Shown here in pieces: positions 8,026-16,607 of a stretch of DNA of 64,000 nt. The notes beneath the pieces are model-generated. The model made no database searches. It worked only from the letters and a program-made list of their open reading frames with translations, and had not been told where the DNA came from. The position numbers and the translations under genes are program-made. The stretch spans positions 60,416 through 124,415 of the forward strand of contig JALORC010000003.1 in NCBI GenBank assembly GCA_025459175.1, read 5' to 3'. The number at the start of each line of letters is the position of its first letter. Positions within the stretch are counted from its first letter, which is position 1. The DNA comes from Planctomycetota bacterium (GTDB taxonomy: Bacteria; Planctomycetota; UBA1135; UBA2386).

Positions 8026-9687
8026 TCAGAAGTGCCGCTGCACGTAGATGCCGATGCCGAACGACAGCTGGTCGTCCCACAGGGTGCCGTCGCCGAAGAA
8101 GGTCGCGTTCCAGTTGCCGCCGAGGTCGGTGGTCCACAGGCCGCCGAGCCGATGCTGCAACAGGTCGTCGCGGTCGTTCGGGAAGCCCTGGTGGTGCACG
8201 AAGCCGAGCTCGTAGAGCAGGTCCAGGCGCCCGAACGAGTATTGCCCGCCGTGCTGGATGCGCCCGCCGAACAGGTTGGTGGCGAGCCCCTGCACCTGGA
8301 ACAGCGCCAGCGTCGTGCGCGCCCGTTCCTGCAGCAGACCGTCGACCTCGACGCCGAGCTCGGCGGCGCCGCCGCTGCGCTCCTCGTCGATCCAGCCGGT
8401 GAGCCGGGTGAACCACCGCGAGCCATCGCTGCCGAACACGTACCCGTGCAGCGAGATGCGGTCCTGGTGCGCGTCGACCAGCGTCGCCGGCTGGATCGTC
8501 TGCGGCAGCTCCCTGCGCAGCAGCTCGGGATACTCCTCGTGGTCGTAGAGGAACTCGAGGCCGCCCTGCTTCGCCCAGCGCCGACTGGCGAACAAGTTCG
8601 CGCGCGACAGCTCGACGTTCTCGTCCTTGAGGTCGTCACCGGCGGTGTAGAAGTCGATCCACAGCGCCCCCTGCAGGTCCCAGCCCTCGAGCGGCAGATA
8701 GCGGCCTTTCAGCACCACGAGGTCGCGATCGGCGTCCCAGCGATGCCAGGTCTTCTGGTAGCCGACGGCGAAACTCAAGCGCTCGGCGACGTCCTGGTTC
8801 CACACGTACCAGGCCGCGAGCTGCAGGTCGGCGAACGACTCGAGATCCTCGTCGAGCTCGGGCAGGTAGCCGAAGCTGGCGCCGAAGCGATCGCCGCCCT
8901 CGCTGCGATGGCCGACCTCGACGCCGTCGAGGATGCCGAACTCGGGCATGTCGCGCTGCAGGAAGCGGCCGACCTGCCAGCGCCACGGTTCGAAGCGGTT
9001 GCCGCCGCGTTCGTAGCTGAGTTCGAAGAGGCGCAGGTCGGTGCCGGTGTTCTCCGACGTCTCGGTGCTCCAGTTCAGATCGCCGTGGAACCGCAGGATG
9101 CCACCGTCGCCGCGCAGGTTGTCGATCTCGACGTCGGCGCCGGTGTTCAGGAACGACTGCGACCACGAGTTCAGCGTGCGCACGAGGTTGGCGGAGCCGT
9201 ACAGGCGACCGGTCATCGAACTCGGCCGCTCGGCGGGCCGCGGCGGGCGCGTGGTACCGAGCAGCGGCATGCCCGGCTGCCACTCGTCCTCGGCCGGCGC
9301 CGGCTTCGGTGCCGGCTCCGTGGCGGTCCCTGGCGCGGTCGGAGCGACGGACGTCGATGGCGCCGCGGCGGCGCGCCGCGCGCTCGGCACCATCACGTGA
9401 CCGCGGGTGCCGACCTGGATCACCACACTCGGATCGGCGAGCTCGACGACCGCGACGCGATCGCCGACCTCGACCACGGTGCCGGGCAGCGGCTGACCGT
9501 TGCGCGGCGCGAGCAGCACCCGGTCGCCGACCTCGACGAGATCGCGCTTGCCACGATCGACGACGCAGGCGCCGTTCGGCCGCAGCGACGACACGCGCAG
9601 CGCCACCTGCTCGACGGCGCCGTCCTGGGCCAGCGCCAGCGCACCGGTCGCCAACACGGCCAACAGCGATCGTGGTTCGTTTCGCAT
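8026..9687 (-). CDS. Outer-membrane beta-barrel protein of a cytochrome conduit
   Basis: 553 residues with a signal peptide (ending ALALAQ), then about 100 residues containing two SH3-like repeats (VEVGDRVLLAPRNG, VEVGDRVAVVELAD), a proline/alanine linker, and from about residue 180 a long series of amphipathic strands rich in aromatic residues. It ends in a terminal phenylalanine (GIYVQRHF), the usual outer-membrane sorting signal. The gene sits between a 23-haem and a 7-haem cytochrome gene. In known porin-cytochrome complexes a barrel sheathes a multihaem protein, and that is the inferred role here; there is no obvious MtrB-specific motif. ATG 9687 has GGAGG at 8 bases; an alternative ATG at 9693 overlaps the upstream stop (ATGA). 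Confidence 0.8.
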   Translation of the reverse strand: MRNEPRSLLAVLATGALALAQDGAVEQVALRVSSLRPNGACVVDRGKRDLVEVGDRVLLAPRNGQPLPGTVVEVGDRVAVVELADPSVVIQVGTRGHVMVPSARRAAAAPSTSVAPTAPGTATEPAPKPAPAEDEWQPGMPLLGTTRPPRPAERPSSMTGRLYGSANLVRTLNSWSQSFLNTGADVEIDNLRGDGGILRFHGDLNWSTETSENTGTDLRLFELSYERGGNRFEPWRWQVGRFLQRDMPEFGILDGVEVGHRSEGGDRFGASFGYLPELDEDLESFADLQLAAWYVWNQDVAERLSFAVGYQKTWHRWDADRDLVVLKGRYLPLEGWDLQGALWIDFYTAGDDLKDENVELSRANLFASRRWAKQGGLEFLYDHEEYPELLRRELPQTIQPATLVDAHQDRISLHGYVFGSDGSRWFTRLTGWIDEERSGGAAELGVEVDGLLQERARTTLALFQVQGLATNLFGGRIQHGGQYSFGRLDLLYELGFVHHQGFPNDRDDLLQHRLGGLWTTDLGGNWNATFFGDGTLWDDQLSFGIGIYVQRHF

Positions 9688-9689
9688 CG

Positions 9690-11753
9690 TCATTGCCTCC
9701 GGCGCCGGAACGCCGCACCGCCCTCTTCCCGTCCGTGACAGTCGACACACTCCACCGGCAACGGCTTGAAGCGCGTCACCGTCTTGCCCTCGATCGACTC
9801 CGGCTTGTGACAGCTCGCGCACGGCACCTTGCTGTGCTGGTCGCCGAGCTGGAAGCGCGAGTCGAGGTTGTGGCGGAACGACAGCGTCGCGAACGTGGTC
9901 GTGCTCTTGTGGCAGCGGTTGCAGTCGGTCTGACCGAGCCGCTCGAACTGCCGCTGGTGCGGATCCCGATGGCAATCGGCGCAGTCGCGGCCCGCGGCCT
10001 GCCGCCAGGTGCGACCGGCCGCGTCCGCGGTCGGCAGTCGTTCGTGGCAGCTCGTGCAGTCGAGCTCGGCGTGCCGCCCGGCCAGCACGTAGCCGGTCGC
10101 GGCGCCGTGGTCGAAGCCGTGCGGCAACGCGCGGAACGACGCGGTGTCGTGGCACCGCACACAGCCGGATCGACCGTCGATCGCGGTCGGCAGCGCGCCG
10201 CGATCGAACGCCCCGGCGTGCGGGTCGCCGTGGCAGGTCGCACACGATGCGACCCCGGCACCGTGCTCGGGGATGCGCCCGAAGCGCCGCCCCAGTGGAT
10301 CGGGGGCCGACGTGCGCGCGTGGCAATCGGTGCACTCGATCTGCGCGTGGGCGCCGTCGATGCGGAAGCCGGTCCAGTCGGCGTGGTCGAAGCGAGCGTG
10401 ATCGAGCGCCGCGAACGCCTCGGTGCCGTGGCACAGCGCACAGCTGCCGCGCGGCGCGGCGCGCAGCCGTTCGCCGTGGGCGGCGAACGCGTCGCCGTGC
10501 ACGTCGTCGTGGCACTGTTCGCAGCGCGACGGCGTGCCGCGGAACGTGCGCGGCACGTCGGGCGCCGGATCGGCGTGGCACTGCTTGCACTCGAGCTGCG
10601 CATGCGCGCCGTCGAGCGGCAGCGCGGCGCGAGCATGATGGTCGCGATCGAACTCGTGCGGCGCGAAGTGCGTCGCGGCGTGGCAGGCGACACAGCCGTC
10701 GGCGGCGAACGGCCCGCTGTCGAACTGGCCGTGGTGCGGATCGCCGTGGCAGGACCGGCACTGTTGCGGCGCACGACCGGGATGGCGTTCGGTCCAGGTC
10801 GTGCCCGGGCGATGGCAATCGGCGCAGGCGACGTCGTCGTGCGGCGCCTGCAGCGGGAAGCCGCCGTGCGCGTGCTGGGCCGGCGTCACGGTGACGCCGG
10901 GGTCGGTGAACTTCGGCAGATCGAGCGCGTGACACACCACGCAGACACCGGTCGGCGTCTGTGCGGCCGCGGCGGCATTGCCGAGCAGGAAGGCCGGTGC
11001 ATGCGGGGCCTGATGGCAGTCGGCGCACTGCCGCCCGCGCTCGGCGGCGCCCGGCCGCAGCGCTTCGAGCGCGTGCGCGGTGCTCTCGGCATGGCACTGC
11101 CGACAACCGACCGCGGCATGCGCGCCGTGCAGCGGCAACCAGCGATCGTGGTCGGCGAGCCCGGGCTCGGCGAACGTGTGCTGGCCGTGGCAGGTCGTGC
11201 AGTCGAACTGCATGCGACCGCCGTGCGGGTCGGCATGGCAGCTCGCGCACTGCTGCTGCAGACCGAGGTAGCGCTTCTGTCCCTCGGGCAGCAGCGTCGC
11301 GTCGGCGTGCAGATGGCACTCGCGGCACTCGAGCTCGAGATGGCGCCCGGCCATCACGAAGCCGATCCGCGCATGGTCGAAGCGCTTGTGGTCCGGCACG
11401 CCGGCCTGCGCGAACGCGAGGCGGTTCACCAGCTGGAACTCGTCGCCATGGTGCTCGCCGTGGCAGTTGGAGCAGTTCGAGGCGACTTCGACGGCCAACG
11501 TGCCGTGCAGGCCACGGCGCTCGGTGAGCTGCGTGGCGATGTCGCCGTGGCACTCACTGCAGGCGCTGCGCATGTCGCCGAACCAGCCACCGTGGCACTT
11601 GCTGCACGACTCGCCGCCGTCGAGCTCGGCGATGCGGCCGTGCACCGACGACACCCGGCCGGGCGACTTGCGTTCGGTCGCCGCCATCACCACCAGCAAC
11701 ACACCGATGGCGGACACGATGCCGAGCAGCACGCCGGTGCGACGCAGGTTCAC
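9690..11753 (-). CDS. Large periplasmic multihaem cytochrome c (23 CXXCH)
   Basis: 687 residues. A GTG start at 11753 overlaps the stop of the upstream gene (GTGA). An N-terminal hydrophobic segment (residues about 6-24) is a signal peptide or membrane anchor. I count 23 CXXCH motifs, from CSKCH near residue 50 to CVDCH near the C-terminus, set in a repeated module of about 30 residues, often with the form 'FDH...L.GAH..LECxxCH'. The conserved GAH or DH histidines are likely second axial ligands. Such a chain of haems could span a long distance as a molecular wire. It lies between the membrane oxidoreductase gene and the barrel gene, fitting a role in carrying electrons across the periplasm. 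Confidence 0.9.
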   Translation of the reverse strand: MNLRRTGVLLGIVSAIGVLLVVMAATERKSPGRVSSVHGRIAELDGGESCSKCHGGWFGDMRSACSECHGDIATQLTERRGLHGTLAVEVASNCSNCHGEHHGDEFQLVNRLAFAQAGVPDHKRFDHARIGFVMAGRHLELECRECHLHADATLLPEGQKRYLGLQQQCASCHADPHGGRMQFDCTTCHGQHTFAEPGLADHDRWLPLHGAHAAVGCRQCHAESTAHALEALRPGAAERGRQCADCHQAPHAPAFLLGNAAAAAQTPTGVCVVCHALDLPKFTDPGVTVTPAQHAHGGFPLQAPHDDVACADCHRPGTTWTERHPGRAPQQCRSCHGDPHHGQFDSGPFAADGCVACHAATHFAPHEFDRDHHARAALPLDGAHAQLECKQCHADPAPDVPRTFRGTPSRCEQCHDDVHGDAFAAHGERLRAAPRGSCALCHGTEAFAALDHARFDHADWTGFRIDGAHAQIECTDCHARTSAPDPLGRRFGRIPEHGAGVASCATCHGDPHAGAFDRGALPTAIDGRSGCVRCHDTASFRALPHGFDHGAATGYVLAGRHAELDCTSCHERLPTADAAGRTWRQAAGRDCADCHRDPHQRQFERLGQTDCNRCHKSTTTFATLSFRHNLDSRFQLGDQHSKVPCASCHKPESIEGKTVTRFKPLPVECVDCHGREEGGAAFRRRRQ

Positions 11754-13981
11754 AGGCCACCTCCGCCGGCGAAGGCGCCGTGCAACACCGCATAGACGAC
11801 GTGCACGACCAGCAGCAGCACCATCAGCAGCGCCAGCCAGCGGTGCAGCCAGCGCCAGGTGCCGAGCACCGCCCGCAGGTCCTCGAGGTGCGCCACCGCG
11901 ACGGCACCGGCATGCGCCTGCTCGGCCTGCAGCACCGCGGCGGCCACGGTCGCGGCATCGACGCCGGCCTCGGCGCCGGCGCGGCGCAGCCGTCGCTGCG
12001 TGCGCCACAGGTCCCACTGCAGGCCGACCAGCGCGATCACGCGGCCGAGCCACGTCGAGTGCCACTGCCGGCGCTCGAGCAGCGCCAGCACCTCGGCGCG
12101 GGCCGCGACCGCGAACGGCTCGCCGCCGTCGCCACCGGCCAGCTCGCGCCGCAGCGCGACCAGCTCGATCTCGCGGCCGTTCGCCTTGCGCGGCAGCCAT
12201 GCGTAGAACCACCGCCCGATCGCGCCGGTGACGAGCAGCACCACCAGCGCCCAGAACGCGAAGCCGCCGACGGTTTGCTTGGGCGCCATCGCCGCATGCA
12301 GCATCACCAGCAGCACCGCCGCGACCCCGGTCGCCACGTGCGCGTTCATCCAGCTCGCCAGCGAACCGTGGCGCAGCCCGAACCACTGCTGCCGGCGCAC
12401 CAGGTAGAGCAGGTTGGCGAACACCGCCGCGGTCGCGAACAGGCCGAACCACAGGCCGAGCGCGCGGTCCGGCCGCAGCAACGCGTGCTTGGGCTCGGCC
12501 GCCCGCAACGCCGCCGCGGCGAAGTAGTAGTCGGCATGCCACAGCACGAAGCCGAGCGTGCTCGCCGCCAGCAGCAGCCCGATCGCCAGCGCGGCGAGCA
12601 GACCACCGGAGTGCGCGTCGGCGGCCGCGACCGGGGCCGGCGCCGGCCGGCGCGCCGGATCGAACGACACGCCGCTGCGCTCGAGCAGCGCGAACGGTGC
12701 GTCGCCACCGATCATCACGAACACGTGATCGGCCTGCAGCTGCAGCGCGATGCGACCGCCGCCGTCCTGCTGCGCCAGTTCGACCTGGCCGGGTCCGATC
12801 GCGGTGACCTCGGTGCGGAACAGCGCCTCGATGCGGCCGTCGGCGAGACGCGCCTGGATCCGCTCGCGGTTCTTGCTGCGCAGCCGGAAGAACGCGTCCT
12901 GGCGATAGACGATGCGGACCTGGTTGCCCGGCTGCTCGGCGAGCGCCAATGCGGTCTCGACGGCACTGTCGCCACCGCCGACGACGACACAATGGCGGTC
13001 CTGGAACGCGGCCGCGTCGAGCAACCCGTAGGTGACATGCGGCAGTTCCTCGCCGGGCACGCCGAGGCGCCGCGGCGTGCCGCGCCGCCCGATCGCCAGC
13101 ACCACGGCGCTCGCGCGCAGCTCACCCTGGTCGGTGTGCACGACCTGCGTGCCGTCCGCCGCGCGTTCGACCCGCTGGAACGCGACCCCGCCGCGGAACG
13201 GCAGGCGATGGCGCTGCTGCAGGTCGTGCCACAGCGCGATCAGTTCTTCCTTCGAATACTCGCGCTGCGCCAGCGTGCCGTGCAGCGGCAGTTCGACCGC
13301 GTCGGTCAGCACCAGCTTGTGGCGCGGGTACTTCGCCACCGTGCCACCGACCTGCGTTTCCTGGTCGATCCAGGCGAAGTCGAGGCCGTGCTGACGACAA
13401 CCGAGCGCGGTCGCGAGCCCACCCGGGCCCGCACCGACGATGACGACATCGTGCACGCCGGGATGGCTGGCCGCCGCGCCGGCCGCACGCCGCCGCGCAG
13501 CGATCGTCGCCGCGACCTGCGCCCCCTGCACCGCCGCGGTGCGGATCAGCGAGCGCGCGGTGATCTCGCCGACCAGGAACAGGCCGTCCTGGTCGATCGC
13601 CTGCAGGTCGTCATCGAGCACCGGCACGTCGCGCCGCGCGCCGAGGTCGCCCTGCGACAGCGTCACCGCGCCGGCCGGACACTCGCTGACGCAGCGCGCA
13701 TGGCCGACGCAGGCCGCGGCATTGACCACCGCCGCCTGGCCGTGCACCAGTTCGAGCACCCCGGCTTCGGGGCACTCGCGCACGCAGGTGCCACAACCGA
13801 GGCACTTCTGCAGATCGATGACCGGCAGCTGCAGCGGTGCTTGCGACGCGGTGCGGGCCGCCATCTCGGCGCGCTCGACCACCACCTCGCGCTGACGCTG
13901 CAGGTCGAGGCGACGATGCCAGGCGGCGAGCGCGAGCAACGCCAACAGCACCACGCCGGCGAGCAGCAGCGGCAACGTCAT
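11750..13981 (-). CDS. Membrane Fe-S/flavin oxidoreductase with C-terminal cytochrome-b-like domain
   Basis: 743 residues. Order: one TM segment (about 4-20); a ferredoxin-type domain with C60-x2-C63-x2-C66-x3-C70-P and a second set C91, H94, C97, C101 in which the second cysteine is histidine; a thioredoxin-reductase-like FAD/NAD(P) domain with VIVGAGPGGLATAL and VVVGGGDSAVETAL; then from about 460 a membrane domain with five or so helices and paired histidines (VLWHADYYF, WMNAHVATGV, VVHVVYAVLHG) suited to b-haem binding. The parts suggest transfer of electrons between NAD(P)H, Fe-S, flavin and haem b, perhaps with quinone. Direction is not known. AGGT precedes ATG 13981. It is the most likely entry point for the cytochrome operon downstream. 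Confidence 0.85.
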   Translation of the reverse strand: MTLPLLLAGVVLLALLALAAWHRRLDLQRQREVVVERAEMAARTASQAPLQLPVIDLQKCLGCGTCVRECPEAGVLELVHGQAAVVNAAACVGHARCVSECPAGAVTLSQGDLGARRDVPVLDDDLQAIDQDGLFLVGEITARSLIRTAAVQGAQVAATIAARRRAAGAAASHPGVHDVVIVGAGPGGLATALGCRQHGLDFAWIDQETQVGGTVAKYPRHKLVLTDAVELPLHGTLAQREYSKEELIALWHDLQQRHRLPFRGGVAFQRVERAADGTQVVHTDQGELRASAVVLAIGRRGTPRRLGVPGEELPHVTYGLLDAAAFQDRHCVVVGGGDSAVETALALAEQPGNQVRIVYRQDAFFRLRSKNRERIQARLADGRIEALFRTEVTAIGPGQVELAQQDGGGRIALQLQADHVFVMIGGDAPFALLERSGVSFDPARRPAPAPVAAADAHSGGLLAALAIGLLLAASTLGFVLWHADYYFAAAALRAAEPKHALLRPDRALGLWFGLFATAAVFANLLYLVRRQQWFGLRHGSLASWMNAHVATGVAAVLLVMLHAAMAPKQTVGGFAFWALVVLLVTGAIGRWFYAWLPRKANGREIELVALRRELAGGDGGEPFAVAARAEVLALLERRQWHSTWLGRVIALVGLQWDLWRTQRRLRRAGAEAGVDAATVAAAVLQAEQAHAGAVAVAHLEDLRAVLGTWRWLHRWLALLMVLLLVVHVVYAVLHGAFAGGGGL

Positions 13982-13993
13982 CGCGGCAGGACC

Positions 13994-14656
13994 TCAGCGC
14001 CCCGGGGCCGCCGGCAGCGCCGACTGCTCGACGTAGGCGCGGGCCGCCGCCTGGCAGGTTTCCATGCTGCGATCGAGTTCGCGCGCGGTCTTGGCGACCA
14101 GCTTGACCTCGTCCTGGATGTCGTCGAGCGAGCCGGCGTTGAGGTCGTGGCCGAGGAACGCGGCGTGGTCGCGCAGCGCCTTCACGTAGCCGTCGAACTG
14201 GTCCTGCGCCGGCACCGCGGTGGCGGTGATCGCGTCGTAGCGCTCCTTGGCCACCGCGTAGCGCATCTCGCTGCGCTGCCGCAGCCGCTCGCTGGTGATC
14301 GTGGTCAGGTCCTTCTGCCATTGCGCGAACACCGGCGCGGCCGAGTTCAGCATCGGGCCGACCACCTCGCGGAAGCGCTTGGCCTGCTGCTCGGCGCCGT
14401 CGATCGACTGCACGAACTTCGCGTAGGCGACCGCGGCGGGCTCCTTGCCGAAGCGACCGGCGGCGAGCACGTTCAACCGTTCGAACGAGTCGCTGATCGC
14501 CTGGCGGCCGCGTTCGGCCTCGACGTGCACGCGCTCGATCCAGGTGACCATCGCGTCGACCTGTTCGGGAGAGTCCTCACGGCCGCTGCCCGACGCGCAG
14601 GCAGTGAGCAGGAGCAACGACGACAGCAGAGAGCGGGATGCGAAGCTTCGGTGCAT
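13994..14656 (-). CDS. DUF2959 family lipoprotein
   Basis: 220 residues. The signal peptide ends in LLLTAC, a lipobox. The mature part is helical and coiled-coil-like, with the DUF2959 pattern around YAKFVQSIDGAEQQ and ALRDHAAFLGHDLNAGSLDDI. DUF2959 proteins are of unknown function. The stop is 12 bp before the oxidoreductase start, so this is probably the first gene of the electron-transfer operon. The start at 14656 is chosen because the signal peptide begins there; the upstream extension is arginine-rich and implausible. Confidence 0.75.
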   Translation of the reverse strand: MHRSFASRSLLSSLLLLTACASGSGREDSPEQVDAMVTWIERVHVEAERGRQAISDSFERLNVLAAGRFGKEPAAVAYAKFVQSIDGAEQQAKRFREVVGPMLNSAAPVFAQWQKDLTTITSERLRQRSEMRYAVAKERYDAITATAVPAQDQFDGYVKALRDHAAFLGHDLNAGSLDDIQDEVKLVAKTARELDRSMETCQAAARAYVEQSALPAAPGR

Positions 14657-14874
14657 GGTGATTCGGTTCGGGACGTCCGGCAGTCGCTCGCCGGCACTTG
14701 CATCGGCTGTTCGACCCGTGCGACTGGGCCCTTGACCCGCTCCGTTTCGCATCGGGACGGCCGCCCGGAAGCCGGCCGCGGCACCGAGCCGACCGATCGC
14801 CATGCACCGTGCTCGCGCGGCATGCGGCGCGACGGCGACGCGACCGCCGCACCCGCCGCCGATACCGTGTCCCG

Positions 14875-15630
14875 ATGCAGCTCACGATCCTCGGCTCCGG
14901 CACCGCGATCCCGGTCGCCGAGCGCTTCCCGGCCGGCTACCTGCTGACCTTCGACGGCACCACGGCGCTGGTCGACTGCGGCCCCGGCGTGCTGCGGCGC
15001 TTCGCGCAGGCCGGCGGCTCGCTGCACGAGCTCGACGCGGTGCTGCTGACGCACTACCACACCGACCACTGCGCCGATCTCGCCGCGCTGCTGTTCGCGC
15101 TGCGCTCGCCGCAGTTCGCCGGTCGCAAGCCGATGCACCTGCACGGCGCGCCGGGCCTCGTGCGGCTGGTCGAGACGCTGACCGTGGCGTGGCCGTGGCT
15201 GCAGCCGCGCGGTTACGAGCTGGTGTTGCACGAACGCACGCCCGGCGAGTTCGCGCTCGGCAGCGCCACCGTGCGCGCGATCGCGATCCGCCACACCGCG
15301 CAGAGCCTCGGCTACCGCGTCACCACCGCCGCCGGTGCGATCGCGTTCTCCGGCGATGCCGACGAATGCGACGAGCTGGTCGAGCTGGCGCGCGGCGTCG
15401 ACACCTTCGTCTGCGACGCGGCGACCCCCGACGAGCAGAAGCTCGACGGCCACCTGACACCCGGCCTCGCCGCGGCCTGCGCCGCGCGCGCCGGCGTGCG
15501 GCGGCTGGTGCCGACGCACTTCTATCCGGCCTGCGACGGTCGCGACCTGCTGGCGATGGCGCGCGCCCGCTTCGACGGCACGATCGTGCTGGCAGCCGAC
15601 CTGCTGCAGCTGCGCATCGGCACCGGCTGA
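14875..15630 (+). CDS. Metallo-beta-lactamase fold hydrolase (RNase Z-like)
   Basis: 251 residues. It begins MQLTILGSGTAIPV, the usual start of RNase Z-type MBL proteins, and has the metal motif THYHTDHCADL, a later HTAQ, FSGDADEC with the bridging aspartate, and THFYPACDG near the end. It probably hydrolyses a phosphodiester or similar bond with two zinc ions; the exact substrate is not clear from sequence. It is divergent from the DUF2959 operon across about 220 bp, which must hold both promoters. Confidence 0.85.
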   Translation: MQLTILGSGTAIPVAERFPAGYLLTFDGTTALVDCGPGVLRRFAQAGGSLHELDAVLLTHYHTDHCADLAALLFALRSPQFAGRKPMHLHGAPGLVRLVETLTVAWPWLQPRGYELVLHERTPGEFALGSATVRAIAIRHTAQSLGYRVTTAAGAIAFSGDADECDELVELARGVDTFVCDAATPDEQKLDGHLTPGLAAACAARAGVRRLVPTHFYPACDGRDLLAMARARFDGTIVLAADLLQLRIGTG

Positions 15631-15745
15631 GCGGCCCCTGGCGCCAGGTCCAGCGTTCGCCTCGCTCGGACCGATGACCTCGGGGCCAGGAACCGCCATG
15701 CCACGACCCAGCCTCGCGCGCCGTCAGGCGCTAGCCTCTCCCACC

Positions 15746-16456
15746 GTGAACACGCTCGCGATCGACATCGGCGGTTCGGGCCTCAAGGCCGCGGTGCTGG
15801 ACCTCGACGGCAACCTGCGGTCCGAACGCGTGCGCATCGACACGCCGGTCGGCACCGAGCCGAGCGCGATCGTGGCGCTACTGGTCGAACTGGTGCGCGA
15901 TCAACCCGAGCACGAACGGGTCGCCGTCGGCTTCCCCGGCATGGTCCGGCACGGCCGCGTGCTCACGGCGCCGAACCTCGGCCATGACGGCTGGCGCGGC
16001 TTCGATCTCGCCAGAGCACTGGAAGCGGCACTGCACAAGCCGGTGCGGGTCGGCAACGACGCCGACGTGCACGGCCTCGCCGTCATCGAGGGCCGCGGCC
16101 TCGAGATGGTGATCACACTCGGCACCGGCTTCGGCACCGCGCTCTACGAGGACGGCCGCCCGTGCCCGCACCTCGAGATCTCGCAGCAACCGTTCCGCAA
16201 GGGCGAGACCTACGACCAGCAGCTCGGCAACGCCGCGCGCAAACGGATCGGCAACCGCAAGTGGCAGAAGCGGGTGCTGCGCGCGATCGACAACCTGCAG
16301 ACTCTGACCCACTTCGACCGGCTCTACATCGGCGGTGGCAACGCGCGGCGGCTGTCCGTCGAACTGCCCGGCCTCGCGACCATCGTCGACAACCTCGCCG
16401 GCCTCAGCGGCGGGGCGAAGCTGTGGCAGCTGCCGACGACCGCGGCGATGCCCTGA
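15746..16456 (+). CDS. ROK-family kinase, polyphosphate-glucokinase-like
   Basis: 236 residues from a GTG start. N-terminal LAIDIGGSGLKAAVLD is the ATP-binding phosphate-1 motif; then VAVGFPGMV, VGNDADVHG (catalytic aspartate), and LGTGFGTALYEDGRPCPHLE. The C-terminal RKWQKRVLRAIDN and FDRLYIGGGNAR are typical of the polyphosphate glucokinase branch. The zinc motif of other ROK kinases is not seen, as expected for this branch. Likely phosphorylates glucose using polyphosphate or ATP in the cytoplasm. An ATG at 15698 is an alternative but gives a poorly conserved extension. Confidence 0.8.
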   Translation: MNTLAIDIGGSGLKAAVLDLDGNLRSERVRIDTPVGTEPSAIVALLVELVRDQPEHERVAVGFPGMVRHGRVLTAPNLGHDGWRGFDLARALEAALHKPVRVGNDADVHGLAVIEGRGLEMVITLGTGFGTALYEDGRPCPHLEISQQPFRKGETYDQQLGNAARKRIGNRKWQKRVLRAIDNLQTLTHFDRLYIGGGNARRLSVELPGLATIVDNLAGLSGGAKLWQLPTTAAMP

Positions 16457-16566
16457 CGCGGCCTCGCCTGCGCGGACCTCGGACCGCAACCCGAGGGATC
16501 TGCCCCGACCAGGGACTTCCACGCTCGGTCACCTGGGCGAGCCGGACGAAGAACACACCTCGGCCC

Positions 16567-16595
16567 TTGCACCTGGCAGCTCGTCGCCATAATAT
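16567..16595 (+). promoter_or_regulatory. Sigma-70-type promoter of the RAYT gene
   Basis: TTGCAC (16567-16572) and TAATAT (16590-16595) are separated by exactly 17 bp. Transcription would begin near 16602, only about 6 bases before ATG 16608, giving a nearly leaderless mRNA. It stands out as a short AT-rich island in GC-rich surroundings. Confidence 0.6.
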
Positions 16596-16607
16596 TGCTG
16601 AATCAAG

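Noticed and set aside
4322..8047. Very long open frame on the plus strand across the multihaem cytochrome genes (and similar long antisense frames at 11780-14947, 17656-22062, 25306-27573, 35291-39400 and 54080-56428)
   Set aside because: They lie opposite genes with clear motifs and are compositional shadows: arginine-, alanine- and valine-rich, without motifs, starts or ribosome binding sites. GC-rich codons make antisense stops rare.
13670..13800. Second Fe-S cluster of the oxidoreductase as mutated and inactive
   Set aside because: The C-x2-H-x2-C-x3-C form recurs in related proteins as far as I recall, so it is likely a family feature rather than damage.
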